Source: Acidimicrobiaceae bacterium
GTDB taxonomy: Bacteria > Actinomycetota > Acidimicrobiia > Acidimicrobiales > RAAP-2
DNA: 38,227 nt
Direction of reading: 5' to 3'
Assembly (NCBI GenBank): GCA_003152015.1
Contig: PLZF01000063.1
Coordinates: forward strand, 4,629 to 42,855
This document shows, one piece after another, positions 18,127 through 26,640 of the stretch (its first letter is position 1; the number at the start of each line of letters is the position of its first letter). Below the pieces are notes generated by a model. The model did not search any database. It worked only from the letters and a program-made list of their open reading frames with translations, and was not told the origin of the DNA. Position numbers and translations under genes: made by a program.

Positions 18127-19509
18127 TCAGACCTGGTTGGGAATGAGGAGCCGGCGGGCATCGGCCACCACATACAGCGAGCCACACACCACTACCCGGC
18201 CGTCATCACCGGCGTGGTCAATGGCCACCGTCACCGCTTCAGACGGGGTATCTGCCACCGTCACCTCCATGCCCAGTGCAACTGCGGCTTCGCCCACCAC
18301 GTCAACGGGCATGGCCCGAGGGGAATCGGGGGCGCAGACCACTACCGAACGGATGCCGGCGGATACCAGAGCGTCAAGCATGGCGGACGGATCACGCCCG
18401 GACAGCATTCCCACCACTGCTACCGCGTCGCCGTCGACGGTGAACTCCTCCACCAGTGAGCGGGCCAGGGTGATCATCCCGGCCACGTTGTGTGCTCCGT
18501 CCACCACGACCAGTGGATGACGCTTCACAATCTCGAGACGACCGGGCACCCGAACCCGGGCGAATGCGTCCTCCACCACATCCTCGTGCAGGGGTGCACC
18601 GAAGAACGCCTCGACCGCCGCCAGGGCGCACGCAGCATTGTCACCCTGGTGGGCCCCGTGCAATGGCACCAGAATCTCGCCGTAGGCGGCACCGGGGGTC
18701 CGAACGTCGATCAGACGGCCACCTACCGCCACCCGGTTGGCGGTACATCCGAACTCCTCCCCACGGAACCAGACCTCGAGGGCACCAGCCTGGATGGCCC
18801 TGTCGCGCAAGAGCGCCACCAGGTGGGGATCGGTCTCACCGATGATGACCCGGCTCCCCTTCTTGAAGATGCCGGACTTGTCACCGGCGATGTCCTCCAG
18901 TGTCGGTCCCAGAACCTCGGTGTGGTCAAAGCTCACATTGGTAACCACCGCCACGTTGCCGTCGACCACATTGGTGCAGTCCCACCGACCGCCCAGGCCG
19001 ACCTCGACGACGGCGACATCGACCGCCTCGTCGGCAAACCACATCAGCGCGGCGGCGGTCAGTAATTCGAAACGGGTGAGCCGATCCTCCACCAACGGCT
19101 CGACCCGGGACAATGTTTCGAGCACCTCTCGAAACGCCTCGTCATCGATGGGCTCCCCGTTCCGGGCAATGCGCTCGTTGACCCGACTCAGATTTGGGCT
19201 CGTGTAGGTGCCCACCGACAAGCCCTGGGCCACCATGAGGGCGGTGACCATCGCCGCGGTCGATCCCTTGCCGTTGGTGCCGGTCAGGTGGATCGAGGGA
19301 TAGGCCATGTTCGGGTCGCCGAGGACGCGCATGAGATCGCGCATCCGATCGAGAGTCGGCACGGACTGCCGGGTCGGCATGTTCAACTCGAAATTGATGT
19401 GCGAGTCGAGCCACTCCAGGGCTTCGGGAAGATCGTCGAAGCGGGCTGTCGCCGGAGTGGCCGGAGTGGCCGGAGTGACTGAAGGAGATGAAGGAGATGA
19501 CGTCGTCAC
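18127..19509 (-). CDS. folC: Folylpolyglutamate synthase / dihydrofolate synthase
   Basis: A 460-residue Mur-ligase-fold enzyme that adds glutamate to dihydropteroate or folates. The P-loop is IHLTGTNGKGSTAAMV; other family motifs are YTSPNLSRVNERI, VEVGLGGRWDCTNVV, SFDHTEVLGPTLEDIAGDK with the carbamylated Lys region, and VVVDGAHNVAGM in the C-terminal domain. The start is a GTG at 19509, but the first ~20 residues are Ser/Thr/Pro/Ala-rich and include PATPATPATA, encoded by a threefold GGAGTGGCC repeat near 19454-19480, so the exact start is uncertain. clpX ends 63 bp upstream and ndk follows. Confidence 0.93.
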   Translation of the reverse strand: MTTSSPSSPSVTPATPATPATARFDDLPEALEWLDSHINFELNMPTRQSVPTLDRMRDLMRVLGDPNMAYPSIHLTGTNGKGSTAAMVTALMVAQGLSVGTYTSPNLSRVNERIARNGEPIDDEAFREVLETLSRVEPLVEDRLTRFELLTAAALMWFADEAVDVAVVEVGLGGRWDCTNVVDGNVAVVTNVSFDHTEVLGPTLEDIAGDKSGIFKKGSRVIIGETDPHLVALLRDRAIQAGALEVWFRGEEFGCTANRVAVGGRLIDVRTPGAAYGEILVPLHGAHQGDNAACALAAVEAFFGAPLHEDVVEDAFARVRVPGRLEIVKRHPLVVVDGAHNVAGMITLARSLVEEFTVDGDAVAVVGMLSGRDPSAMLDALVSAGIRSVVVCAPDSPRAMPVDVVGEAAVALGMEVTVADTPSEAVTVAIDHAGDDGRVVVCGSLYVVADARRLLIPNQV

Positions 19510-19572
19510 TGTGGATCGGGTGGGTTGGGACTGGATGGTCGAAACGGCCGAGAACCCAACGCCGCTACCCGG

Positions 19573-20856
19573 CTATGAGGCGGCCCGGCGGGTGCGGGAC
19601 TTGGCCGGCGGGCTCTTCAACGGCACCAGGGTCGGATGGACCTTGTCGAGGACCACTGACCGGTCGACAACGCACTTGGACACGTCGGTCCGGCTGGGAA
19701 GGTCATACATCACCTCGAGCAGGACCTCCTCGAGGATGGCCCGTAAGCCCCTTGCCCCAGTGCCTCGAAGCAGTGCTTGCTCGGCGATGGCTTCGAGCGC
19801 ATCGTCGGTCAGCTCGAGTTCGACATGGTCGAGCTCGAATACACGTTTGTACTGGCGGGTCAGAGCGTTCTTCGGTTCGACCAGGATGCGGATGAGTGCC
19901 TCTTTGTAGAGGTGCGCCACCGCTCCTATCACCGGCAGGCGACCGATGAACTCGGGAATGAGACCGAACTTCATCAGGTCCTCGGGGAGCACATGGCGCA
20001 ACAGTTCGGAATCGTCACCGCGGTCCGCCGCCTTGCGCACCTCGGCCCGGAAGCCGATCCCCTTGCGTCCTATCCGGTTTTCGATGATCTTGTCGATCCC
20101 GGCGAATGCCCCACCACAAATGAAGAGGATGTTGGTGGTGTCGATCTGGATGAACTCCTGATGGGGGTGTTTGCGCCCACCTTGCGGAGGCACCGATGCC
20201 GTGGTGCCTTCAAGAATTTTCAGCAGTGCCTGTTGGACACCCTCACCGGAGACATCCCGGGTGATCGACGGGTTTTCCGACTTCCGGGCAATCTTGTCGA
20301 TCTCGTCGATGTAGATGATGCCGGTCTCGGCCCGCTTGACGTCGTAGTCCGCCGCCTGAATCAGCTTCAACAAGATGTTCTCGACATCTTCGCCGACGTA
20401 ACCCGCCTCGGTCAGCGCCGTGGCGTCGGCAATGGCGAAGGGCACGTTGAGCATGCGGGCGAGCGTTTGTGCCAGAAGGGTCTTGCCGCATCCGGTCGGA
20501 CCCAAGAGCAGGATGTTGGACTTGGCCAACTCCACTTCATTGTCGTGGGAACTGTCGTTACCCGCCTGGACCCGTTTGTAGTGGTTGTAGACGGCAACCG
20601 AGAGGATTTTTTTGGCGTACTCCTGGCCGATGACGTAATCGTTCAGGAATTCGTAGATTTCTTTCGGCTTGGGAAGCTCCTCGAATGACAGCTCCGTAGT
20701 ATCGGAAAGCTCCTCGGCGATGATGTCGTTGCACAGTTCGATGCACTCGTCACAGATGTAGACGCCGGGTCCAGCGATGAGTTTCTTCACCTGCTTCTGC
20801 GACTTCCCGCAGAAGCTGCACTTCACCAGGTCGCCCCCGTCTCCGAACTTCGCCAC
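19573..20856 (-). CDS. clpX: ClpX, ATPase subunit of ClpXP protease
   Basis: A 427-residue AAA+ unfoldase that feeds substrates to ClpP. The zinc-binding domain ([19 protein letters not shown]) is at residues 10-45, then Walker [15 protein letters not shown], pore loop GYVGED, Walker [25 protein letters not shown] and the sensor region [11 protein letters not shown]. The start is a GTG at 20856 ([13 protein letters not shown]) with GAGGGG seven bases upstream; the frame is open another 12 codons to 20892. The C-terminus ends with a basic SRTRRAAS. It is separated from clpP by 126 bp holding a stem-loop. Confidence 0.97.
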   Translation of the reverse strand: MAKFGDGGDLVKCSFCGKSQKQVKKLIAGPGVYICDECIELCNDIIAEELSDTTELSFEELPKPKEIYEFLNDYVIGQEYAKKILSVAVYNHYKRVQAGNDSSHDNEVELAKSNILLLGPTGCGKTLLAQTLARMLNVPFAIADATALTEAGYVGEDVENILLKLIQAADYDVKRAETGIIYIDEIDKIARKSENPSITRDVSGEGVQQALLKILEGTTASVPPQGGRKHPHQEFIQIDTTNILFICGGAFAGIDKIIENRIGRKGIGFRAEVRKAADRGDDSELLRHVLPEDLMKFGLIPEFIGRLPVIGAVAHLYKEALIRILVEPKNALTRQYKRVFELDHVELELTDDALEAIAEQALLRGTGARGLRAILEEVLLEVMYDLPSRTDVSKCVVDRSVVLDKVHPTLVPLKSPPAKSRTRRAAS

Positions 20857-20930
20857 GTCGGTGCCCCTCGTCCTTCTGTCCGATACTGCCAACGGCTACT
20901 GACCGCAACTACTGCTGGTCGATGTCCAAC

Positions 20931-20972
20931 TCTAGCGGCTGGTCGGTCCCCGACGGTTCGTTCGCCGCTAGA
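20931..20972 (-). promoter_or_regulatory. Stem-loop between clpP and clpX
   Basis: A perfect 9-bp inverted repeat, TCTAGCGGC at 20931-20939 and GCCGCTAGA at 20964-20972. The 24-base loop contains a second small hairpin (GTCGG/CCGAC). It lies between the clpP stop and the clpX start. There is no U-tract on the minus strand, so it may be an mRNA processing or attenuation element rather than a simple terminator. Confidence 0.5.
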
Positions 20973-20982
20973 TCCTCACGTC

Positions 20983-21636
20983 CTAGGCAGCGCCGACGGC
21001 CTCGACGCCCACCAGGTCGCGAGCGGTGATCACTTCGTCGATCAGGCCGTAGCTGACCGCCTCTTCAGCCGTCATGATGAAATCTCGGTCGGTGTCCTTT
21101 GACACCTTCTCCGTAGTCTGGCCGGTATCGCTGGCCAACATTCCGTTCAGGAGATCGCGCATCCGCAGAATCTCCTTGGCCTGCAGCTCGATATCGCTGG
21201 CTTGCCCTTCCACGCCGCCGAAGGGCTGGTGGAGCAGGATCCGGGCGTGAGGAAGCGCGAACCTCTTGCCCTGGGTACCCGCCCCGAGCAGCACGGCGGC
21301 GGCCGAGGCTGCCTGGCCGAAGCAGAACGTGGACAGGTCCGGCTTGATGTACTTCATGGTGTCATAAATGGCGAACAGCGCAGTGATGTCTCCGCCCGGC
21401 GAGTTGATGTAGAGGTGGATGTCCTTGTCCGCCTCTTCCGATTCGAGGAACAACAATTGGGCACAAACCAGGTTGGCCACCGTGTCGTTGATCGGGGTCC
21501 CGAGGAAGATGATCCGTTCCCGGAGCAATCGGGAGTACAGGTCGTAATTGCGTTCACCCCGGCTGGTCGACTCGACCACCCACGGCACGCTGTAGGCCTG
21601 TGCGTCCATCGAGTTCGATGCGTCCATAAAGCTCAC
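20983..21636 (-). CDS. clpP: ATP-dependent Clp protease proteolytic subunit
   Basis: A 217-residue serine peptidase. The catalytic triad is visible as Ser in [17 protein letters not shown], His in [10 protein letters not shown] and Asp in [14 protein letters not shown]-type [12 protein letters not shown] and the N-terminal [13 protein letters not shown] are standard for ClpP. The start is a GTG at 21636 with GAGGAGG upstream, overlapping the tig stop (GTGA). Only one clpP is seen here, whereas many actinobacteria carry a clpP1-clpP2 pair; the second may lie elsewhere. Confidence 0.97.
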   Translation of the reverse strand: MSFMDASNSMDAQAYSVPWVVESTSRGERNYDLYSRLLRERIIFLGTPINDTVANLVCAQLLFLESEEADKDIHLYINSPGGDITALFAIYDTMKYIKPDLSTFCFGQAASAAAVLLGAGTQGKRFALPHARILLHQPFGGVEGQASDIELQAKEILRMRDLLNGMLASDTGQTTEKVSKDTDRDFIMTAEEAVSYGLIDEVITARDLVGVEAVGAA

Positions 21637-23012
21637 TCCGGGTCCTCCTCTGCCTGATTCACTTTCAGGGAATCCCGTGACACGGGATTCCCTTCCTCAT
21701 CCACCAACTCGACGTTGTCGAGCAACCATCGCAGGGCCTTGGCCTTGCGTCGGTCCGAGCGTACCGCCGAGAGCCGCCCACCCTGTTCGAGTTGTTCGCG
21801 TACCTGGTCGGCGTTCATCTCGAGGCGCTCACCCATGGTGGCCAACTCGGTATCGAGCTCCTCATCGGTGAGCTCCACGTGCTCCAGTTCCACCAGGGAC
21901 CGGAGGGCCAGGTCCGATTTGACCCCTTGGAGGGCCCCGGTCCGGAGTTCATCGAAAAACTCCTGTTCATCGCGCCCGGTGGCGGCGAGAAACTGACCGA
22001 GCCCGATCTTTTGTTGCTCCAGCCGGTGGTTGAGGTCGTGGATCCGCTCGCGTAGCTCGCTCTGCACCAGTATTTCGGGAACATCCTCGGTGACCAGTTC
22101 CACCAACGCTTCGATGGCCTTCTGCTGCAGGGCCAACTGTGCCTGCACAATGAGCCTCTGTTTGAGCCGCTTGGCAATGTCTGCCTTGAGCTCATCGGCG
22201 GTTTTGAATTCTGAGGCCTCCGCCGCCCACTCGTCGGTGACGTCGGGGAGCACCAATTCCTTCACGTCCTTGACCACCACCGAGAACGAAATCGTCTGGC
22301 CGAGTGCCTCAATGGTCGAGTCAAAGGTGATGGTGTCGCCGGCACTCGCACCGATCAACGCCTCATCGAGCTCGGGAACCACTCCCCCACTACCCACTTC
22401 ATAGAGAAAATCCTCGGCGCTGAGATCCTCATTGCTGACCGCGGCGCTGTCTCCGCCGTCCGCCTTGTCGACATCGTCGGATCCCTCGGTACGTGTCCCC
22501 GTGACGTCCACCGTGACCTGGTCACCTTGTTGCACCGGACGCTCCACTTCGGCGAGCTCGCCGGAGGTGGAGCGAAGCCGGTCAATCTGAGCGGTGATCT
22601 CTTCGTCGGGAACGTCCAGTCCCGGGATCGTCACCACCAAACCCTGGTATCCCGCGATGGACACGGTGGGTCGCACTTCGACAATGGCATCGAAGGACAC
22701 GGCCCCTGATTCGTCGCCCGCGGTGATGTCAATCTCGGGTTGGTCGATGGGGTCGACTGCGGTATCCGAGACCGCCCGGGCATAGAAGTCAGGAAGAGCC
22801 TCGCGCAGGGCTTCACCGCGCAGAGCAGTGGCGCCGCCGAGGCGAGCCTCGATTACTCGGCGAGGAACTTTTCCGGGTCGGAACCCGGGCACCCGGATCT
22901 CACGTGACAGACGACGTACAACGTCATTGAGGGCTTCGTCGACCTCCGATTCGTCGACCTCGACGGACAGACGGACCCTGTTGCCCTCTTCGGGCGCTGC
23001 TGTGGCTCGCAT
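21633..23012 (-). CDS. tig: Trigger factor (ribosome-bound chaperone, PPIase)
   Basis: A 459-residue ribosome-associated chaperone. The ribosome-binding domain carries [20 protein letters not shown], close to the family signature GFRxGKxP. A FKBP-type PPIase domain with an acidic insertion follows ([15 protein letters not shown]), then the helical C-terminal domain. The frame is open up to 23630, but only the ATG at 23012 ([20 protein letters not shown]) gives a normal trigger factor; the upstream stretch is a shadow over a separate gene. No strong ribosome binding site precedes it. Coupled downstream to clpP. Confidence 0.94.
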   Translation of the reverse strand: MRATAAPEEGNRVRLSVEVDESEVDEALNDVVRRLSREIRVPGFRPGKVPRRVIEARLGGATALRGEALREALPDFYARAVSDTAVDPIDQPEIDITAGDESGAVSFDAIVEVRPTVSIAGYQGLVVTIPGLDVPDEEITAQIDRLRSTSGELAEVERPVQQGDQVTVDVTGTRTEGSDDVDKADGGDSAAVSNEDLSAEDFLYEVGSGGVVPELDEALIGASAGDTITFDSTIEALGQTISFSVVVKDVKELVLPDVTDEWAAEASEFKTADELKADIAKRLKQRLIVQAQLALQQKAIEALVELVTEDVPEILVQSELRERIHDLNHRLEQQKIGLGQFLAATGRDEQEFFDELRTGALQGVKSDLALRSLVELEHVELTDEELDTELATMGERLEMNADQVREQLEQGGRLSAVRSDRRKAKALRWLLDNVELVDEEGNPVSRDSLKVNQAEEDPE

Positions 23013-23064
23013 ACGAGTAGGTGAGTCTACTGGTCGCCGGGGACCCGTTTTCCGGCGCCTCAAG

Positions 23065-23454
23065 TCAGTGAAAAAACGCCAGGATTCGGTATCGACTTCC
23101 AACCGAGATGTGGCCTGTCCCATAACGTCCCCTCGCCACTCGATGAGCCCATCCTCGGTCGGCCTCGTAGGCGAGGGCATCGGCGAGCGCCTTGCGCGGC
23201 GTGGGTCCTCCGATCTGGTATCCCCACGCTTCGATGGTTTCCTCGACTTCGGAGATCGCACACGGTCGGACTGAAAGGAGGAGGACGGCCAACGCAGCCC
23301 GGCGCAGAGGTCGGCCTCGCAAGGGTTGGCCTTCGGCGCCGGGGATCCCGGGTCCGGCGTGGCGAGGGTCTCCTTGGTGCGGCGGACGGGGGAGCGCAGT
23401 ACACGAGTAGCGCAATCCGGTAATCGGAGCGCAGTTCCAGCAGAGGCAGTGCAT
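23065..23454 (-). CDS. Winged-helix-like hypothetical protein
   Basis: A 129-residue protein upstream of tig. The second half looks like a small winged-helix domain common in actinobacterial hypothetical proteins: LRRAALAVLLLSVRP, then EVEETIEAWGYQIGG, PRKALADALAYEADRG and a wing-like RVARGRYGTGHI. The first half is Pro/Arg-rich with a Cys cluster at residues 3-8 (CLCWNC). The ATG at 23454 lacks a clear ribosome binding site, and the true start may be farther in. An overlapping frame (23060-23488) is Arg/Pro-rich and looks like a shadow. Function unknown; DNA binding is an inference. Confidence 0.55.
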   Translation of the reverse strand: MHCLCWNCAPITGLRYSCTALPRPPHQGDPRHAGPGIPGAEGQPLRGRPLRRAALAVLLLSVRPCAISEVEETIEAWGYQIGGPTPRKALADALAYEADRGWAHRVARGRYGTGHISVGSRYRILAFFH

Positions 23455-23626
23455 GAGCCGGACGATAAGCAGAAGGTGTGACTCTCAAGACTCACTACAA
23501 TTCCACGTCGCGGCGAATTGCCACAGGTTCTATTCCCCATTTCGCCGCGACACGGAATCATTTGAATGCCGGAAGGTTTCCGCTGGCCGGTGAATCGGAC
23601 GGGTAAATCGGGACTGAAAGGGCGGG

Positions 23627-24454
23627 TCAAATCATGAAGCTCATCGACTCGAGCACCTGGCGCCCCAGCGCCACATCACCCGCCACGTCGGCTTGGCCGG
23701 AGGCCAGGACTTCCGCGGCTGTCGCCCGCCCGAATCCGAGCCGCCAAAATGCTTCCTGGTCCATGGCCAGCGTGACCGTCGGATCGGTCGGCACTTCCGG
23801 CGCCACCCGGGCGCGACCGCCCTCCACCATGACCGGCACCTGACGGCCCAACTCCCCGCTCACTTCGAACAGGATGGTAGTGCCCTCAGGGGGCTTCACC
23901 TTCTTCCCCACCACATAGGCCATCGCCCCTGCACACCGCTCGAGGACCAGTGTCTCTCCGGCGCCGTTGCGGCCACCGGGACGATCGAGTGCCCGACGCA
24001 CATCTTGTTCGTGGGCCCACGAATCGAGGACGCGGGTACCCATGAACTCGCGATAGGGCACCTGGCCGATCGGGCTCCACCCGACCTCGTCGAATTTGGC
24101 TGGAGGCAACGCTCTGAGAGCCGCCAACCGGCGATCGGTGGTGTCGACAAGCTCAGCCAACACCTCTGGCCCCGGTGTGTCCCGGCGGACCTCGATCCAC
24201 GACTCGTTCATTTCGCCGATCGGATTCTTTACGTGGGGAGGCACTTCGCTGACCGGTTGCGGCGCCGGATCACCGAGCAACGTGCGCTCCACGCCGATCA
24301 AGTGCGAAATCTGATCCCGCACCGACCATCCCGGGCAGTCGGTGGGGAGGGCCCACTGGTTTTCGTCTAATTGGCGGCAGGCATCGGCAACGGACGCCCA
24401 TACCTCACGCAAGCTTTCGATCACCGCCTCGTCGCCGGCAGTCGACTCCATCAT
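23627..24454 (-). CDS. Maleylpyruvate isomerase / mycothiol-dependent DinB-like family protein
   Basis: A 275-residue member of the actinobacterial MDMPI family. The N-terminal DinB-like four-helix domain has LPTDCPGWSVRDQISHLIG, where His and other residues usually bind a divalent metal, and VLDSWAHEQDVRRAL supplies a second His. The C-terminal ~90 residues (VPVMVEGGRARV, WRLGFGRATAAEVL) resemble an SCP2-like domain. Family members use mycothiol or are of unknown function. The start is the ATG at 24454, which overlaps the last base of the peroxidase stop (TGATG), so a 40-residue longer frame was rejected. Coupling to a thiol peroxidase fits a thiol-redox role, which is an inference. Confidence 0.85.
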   Translation of the reverse strand: MMESTAGDEAVIESLREVWASVADACRQLDENQWALPTDCPGWSVRDQISHLIGVERTLLGDPAPQPVSEVPPHVKNPIGEMNESWIEVRRDTPGPEVLAELVDTTDRRLAALRALPPAKFDEVGWSPIGQVPYREFMGTRVLDSWAHEQDVRRALDRPGGRNGAGETLVLERCAGAMAYVVGKKVKPPEGTTILFEVSGELGRQVPVMVEGGRARVAPEVPTDPTVTLAMDQEAFWRLGFGRATAAEVLASGQADVAGDVALGRQVLESMSFMI

Positions 24455-24951
24455 CAACCTGGGAGTACGGCCTCGATGGCATCGATGACCTCGGGTGCCT
24501 CGGGATCGATCATGGGTCGGAATCGATGCACGATGGTTCCATCCGGGGAGACCAGGAACTTCTCGAAGTTCCACTGCACATCCCCTGCCTCGCCGTCGGC
24601 ATCAGGGAACGCGCTCAACTGGTCGTAGATCGGGTGGCGACCCTCGCCGTTCACGTCGACCTTTTCGAACATCGGGAAGGTGACCCCGTAGGTCGCCGAG
24701 CAGAATGAGGCGATCTCCTCGGAGCCACCCGGCTCCTGTCCGGCGAACTGGTTGCACGGAAAGCCGAGCACGGTGAACCCTCGCTCCCCATAGGACTTCT
24801 GCAGTCGTTCGAGGCCCTCGTACTGCGGGGTCAGCCCGCACTTCGACGCCACATTCACCATCAGGAGCGCCTTGCCCCGATACTGGCCAACCGAGGATTC
24901 GTCGCCGGAAAGGGAGTGGATGGAAGGATCGTAGACGGTCATGAAACGCAT
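24454..24951 (-). CDS. Glutathione peroxidase family protein
   Basis: A 165-residue thioredoxin-fold peroxidase. The catalytic set is visible as Cys in NVASKCGLTPQYEGL, Gln in GFPCNQFAGQEPG and Trp in VQWNFEKFLV. As a Cys enzyme in an actinomycete it probably uses thioredoxin or mycothiol to reduce hydroperoxides. The ATG at 24951 is preceded by a divergent region facing the small zinc-ribbon gene at 25148. Confidence 0.95.
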   Translation of the reverse strand: MRFMTVYDPSIHSLSGDESSVGQYRGKALLMVNVASKCGLTPQYEGLERLQKSYGERGFTVLGFPCNQFAGQEPGGSEEIASFCSATYGVTFPMFEKVDVNGEGRHPIYDQLSAFPDADGEAGDVQWNFEKFLVSPDGTIVHRFRPMIDPEAPEVIDAIEAVLPG

Positions 24952-25034
24952 CCTATTGGGGACTGTTTGGACATGCGACCCAGTCCCGTGTCGGCCGTGA
25001 CGACGGTGCTGGCCCCCGCACTTCCCGCCCCTTC

Positions 25035-25053
25035 TGCTAGCTGAGCGCTAGCA
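25035..25053. promoter_or_regulatory. Inverted repeat in divergent region
   Basis: TGCTAGC at 25035-25041 and GCTAGCA at 25047-25053 are perfect 7-bp arms separated by five bases. The site lies between the divergent peroxidase (start 24951) and DUF5679-type gene (start 25148), where a dimeric repressor could bind. No regulator gene adjoins it. Confidence 0.4.
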
Positions 25054-25147
25054 CGAGCCAGCCCCATCCCCCCTTTTTCACGCCTCCCCAGATACATTCG
25101 GTACGTCCATTCACCCGATTGTCACCATCCCAGTCCGAGGAGGAACC

Positions 25148-25300
25148 ATGGCGTCGTATGAGGGTTATTGCGTGAAGTGCCGCGAAAAGCGGGAGTTCGA
25201 GGGAGAAGAAGTCGAAATGGCCAACGGCCGACGTTCGGCCAAAGGAAAATGCCCTGTCTGCAACACCGGGATGAACCGAATCCTGGGTAAGAAAACCTGA
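25148..25300 (+). CDS. Small zinc-ribbon protein, DUF5679-like
   Basis: A 50-residue protein with two CxxC knuckles: YCVKCREKREF near the N-terminus and KCPVCNTGMNRILG near the C-terminus. The four Cys probably hold one zinc. Length, the spacing and the central VEMANGRRSAKG match the DUF5679 family, conserved in actinobacteria and of unknown function. A strong ribosome binding site GAGGAGGA (25137-25144) lies three bases before the ATG. It is convergent with ppx, whose stop is 22 bp away. Confidence 0.9.
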   Translation: MASYEGYCVKCREKREFEGEEVEMANGRRSAKGKCPVCNTGMNRILGKKT

Positions 25301-25322
25301 GACGACAGGGAAGTACCTGGGC

Positions 25323-26348
25323 TTAACCAGCTCTAGCCGGAGAGGCCGGGGCGGCCGGTCCATCGACTGTCTGATCTGATGGCCGCTCAGAGCGCAAGGA
25401 GAGGGCCCTGAACACCGCTCCTTCTCGCAGGCCCCAGTCACTGACCACCAGCCGTTGGAGTCCGAGCATCTCGACCAACGTCGATAGCACCACGGCTCCG
25501 ATGGGAAGAAATGGCGCCCGTCGGGCCTGCACTCCGGGAAGCGCCAACCGGGCGTCGAGATCGAGTGTGGCCAATCGGTCGGCCAGCTCGTGCAACTGAC
25601 CAGCCGGGAGCTCGACCTGGTTCACCTGCAAGGCCGAGACCGAGCGGGATGATGGCAAAGAGCGGTGCAGCCCCATGGCCAGGCGGGCCAGTGCTCGTAC
25701 AGTTCCTCCGCTGGCGATGGCTCGATGGCCGGCGGCGGGATAGCCGGCAAGAATGGATCGGATCGGTTCTGCCCTTTCCTGAGTGAGCTCCACGACCCTG
25801 GCCCTGTCCCGCGCCGTCAGGAACTCACCACTGTCCAACTCTCCACGCAGCCTGGCCGTGCCAAGGGCCACACTGGTCACCGCGTGCACGTCGAGGGCGT
25901 TACCTATTCCGGCTTCGAGGCTCCCGCCGCCGAGATCGAGCCCGAGTACCGGTTCGCTCCCGACCCAGACCCCCGCCCGCTGCCCGAAAAAGCAGAGTCG
26001 CGCCTCTTCCTCCCCGGTCAACAGGGTGATGGGGCAACCGATCACCCGTTCGAGGCGGCCGAGCAATTTCTGGCCGTTGGTGGCATCGCGCAATGCCGCG
26101 GTGGCCAGGGCCACCACCACGTCGACCTCCGCTTCATCGGCGGCAGTGCGAAGCCTGCGCACAGTCCGCACCGCGCTCGCAGCACGGTCGCCAGGCACAG
26201 CACCGGTTCGGGCCACTTCTGTACCCAGGTGCAGAAAAGACCGACGACGGAGCACCGGGATGAGCACGCCGTCACGCGAGGCATCCACCACCATCAGGTG
26301 GAACGAGCTGCTCCCGAGATCGAAGATGGCCACACGGACGGTCGGCAT
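25323..26348 (-). CDS. Ppx/GppA phosphatase family protein
   Basis: A 341-residue ASKHA-fold phosphatase acting on polyphosphate or pppGpp. The phosphate 1 motif is VAIFDLGSSSFHLMV, the second is LGLDLGGGSLEAGIG, with LLTGEEEARLCFFG and ASGGTVRALARL also characteristic. The ATG at 26348 (MPTVRVAIFD) begins where the family does; an upstream start at 26393 adds 15 residues. Actinobacterial proteins of this length lack the HD domain, as here. Which of the two activities it has cannot be read from the sequence. Confidence 0.9.
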   Translation of the reverse strand: MPTVRVAIFDLGSSSFHLMVVDASRDGVLIPVLRRRSFLHLGTEVARTGAVPGDRAASAVRTVRRLRTAADEAEVDVVVALATAALRDATNGQKLLGRLERVIGCPITLLTGEEEARLCFFGQRAGVWVGSEPVLGLDLGGGSLEAGIGNALDVHAVTSVALGTARLRGELDSGEFLTARDRARVVELTQERAEPIRSILAGYPAAGHRAIASGGTVRALARLAMGLHRSLPSSRSVSALQVNQVELPAGQLHELADRLATLDLDARLALPGVQARRAPFLPIGAVVLSTLVEMLGLQRLVVSDWGLREGAVFRALSLRSERPSDQTVDGPAAPASPARAG

Positions 26349-26500
26349 CGGCGTGACGCTACCCCGAGGACCACCTCGCCTCACAACAGTCACAACGGCT
26401 GGCGGGATGCATGTACGCTCCTGACGTCACGGTCATGGAATCTGAGCTGAGCCGGGCCGCATGGCCAGTGTCCGGTGGGAGATGCCGGGAACAGAGATAC

Positions 26501-26577
26501 CGGGAAGTAGCGCAGCTTGGCAGCGCGCCTGCTTTGGGAGCAGGAGGTCGGGGGTTCAAATCCCCCCTTCCCGACCA
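26501..26577 (+). tRNA. tRNA-Pro (anticodon TGG)
   Basis: A full cloverleaf: acceptor CGGGAAG/CTTCCCG, D arm GCGCAGCTTGGCAGCGC, anticodon stem CCTGC/GCAGG with loop TTTGGGA, variable AGGTC, T arm GGGGG-TTCAAAT-CCCCC. The CCA end is encoded (26575-26577). It decodes CCA and other CCN proline codons. Confidence 0.97.
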
Positions 26578-26640
26578 CGCGGTCTTCACCGACGACCGGA
26601 TGCCGGAATCAACGAAGACGGTGGGTACGGCGTCGGCACC

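Noticed and set aside
23013-23630. Open extension of the trigger factor frame upstream to 23630
   Set aside because: The added ~200 residues match no trigger factor and run over another frame with better coding signal; the family starts at 23012.
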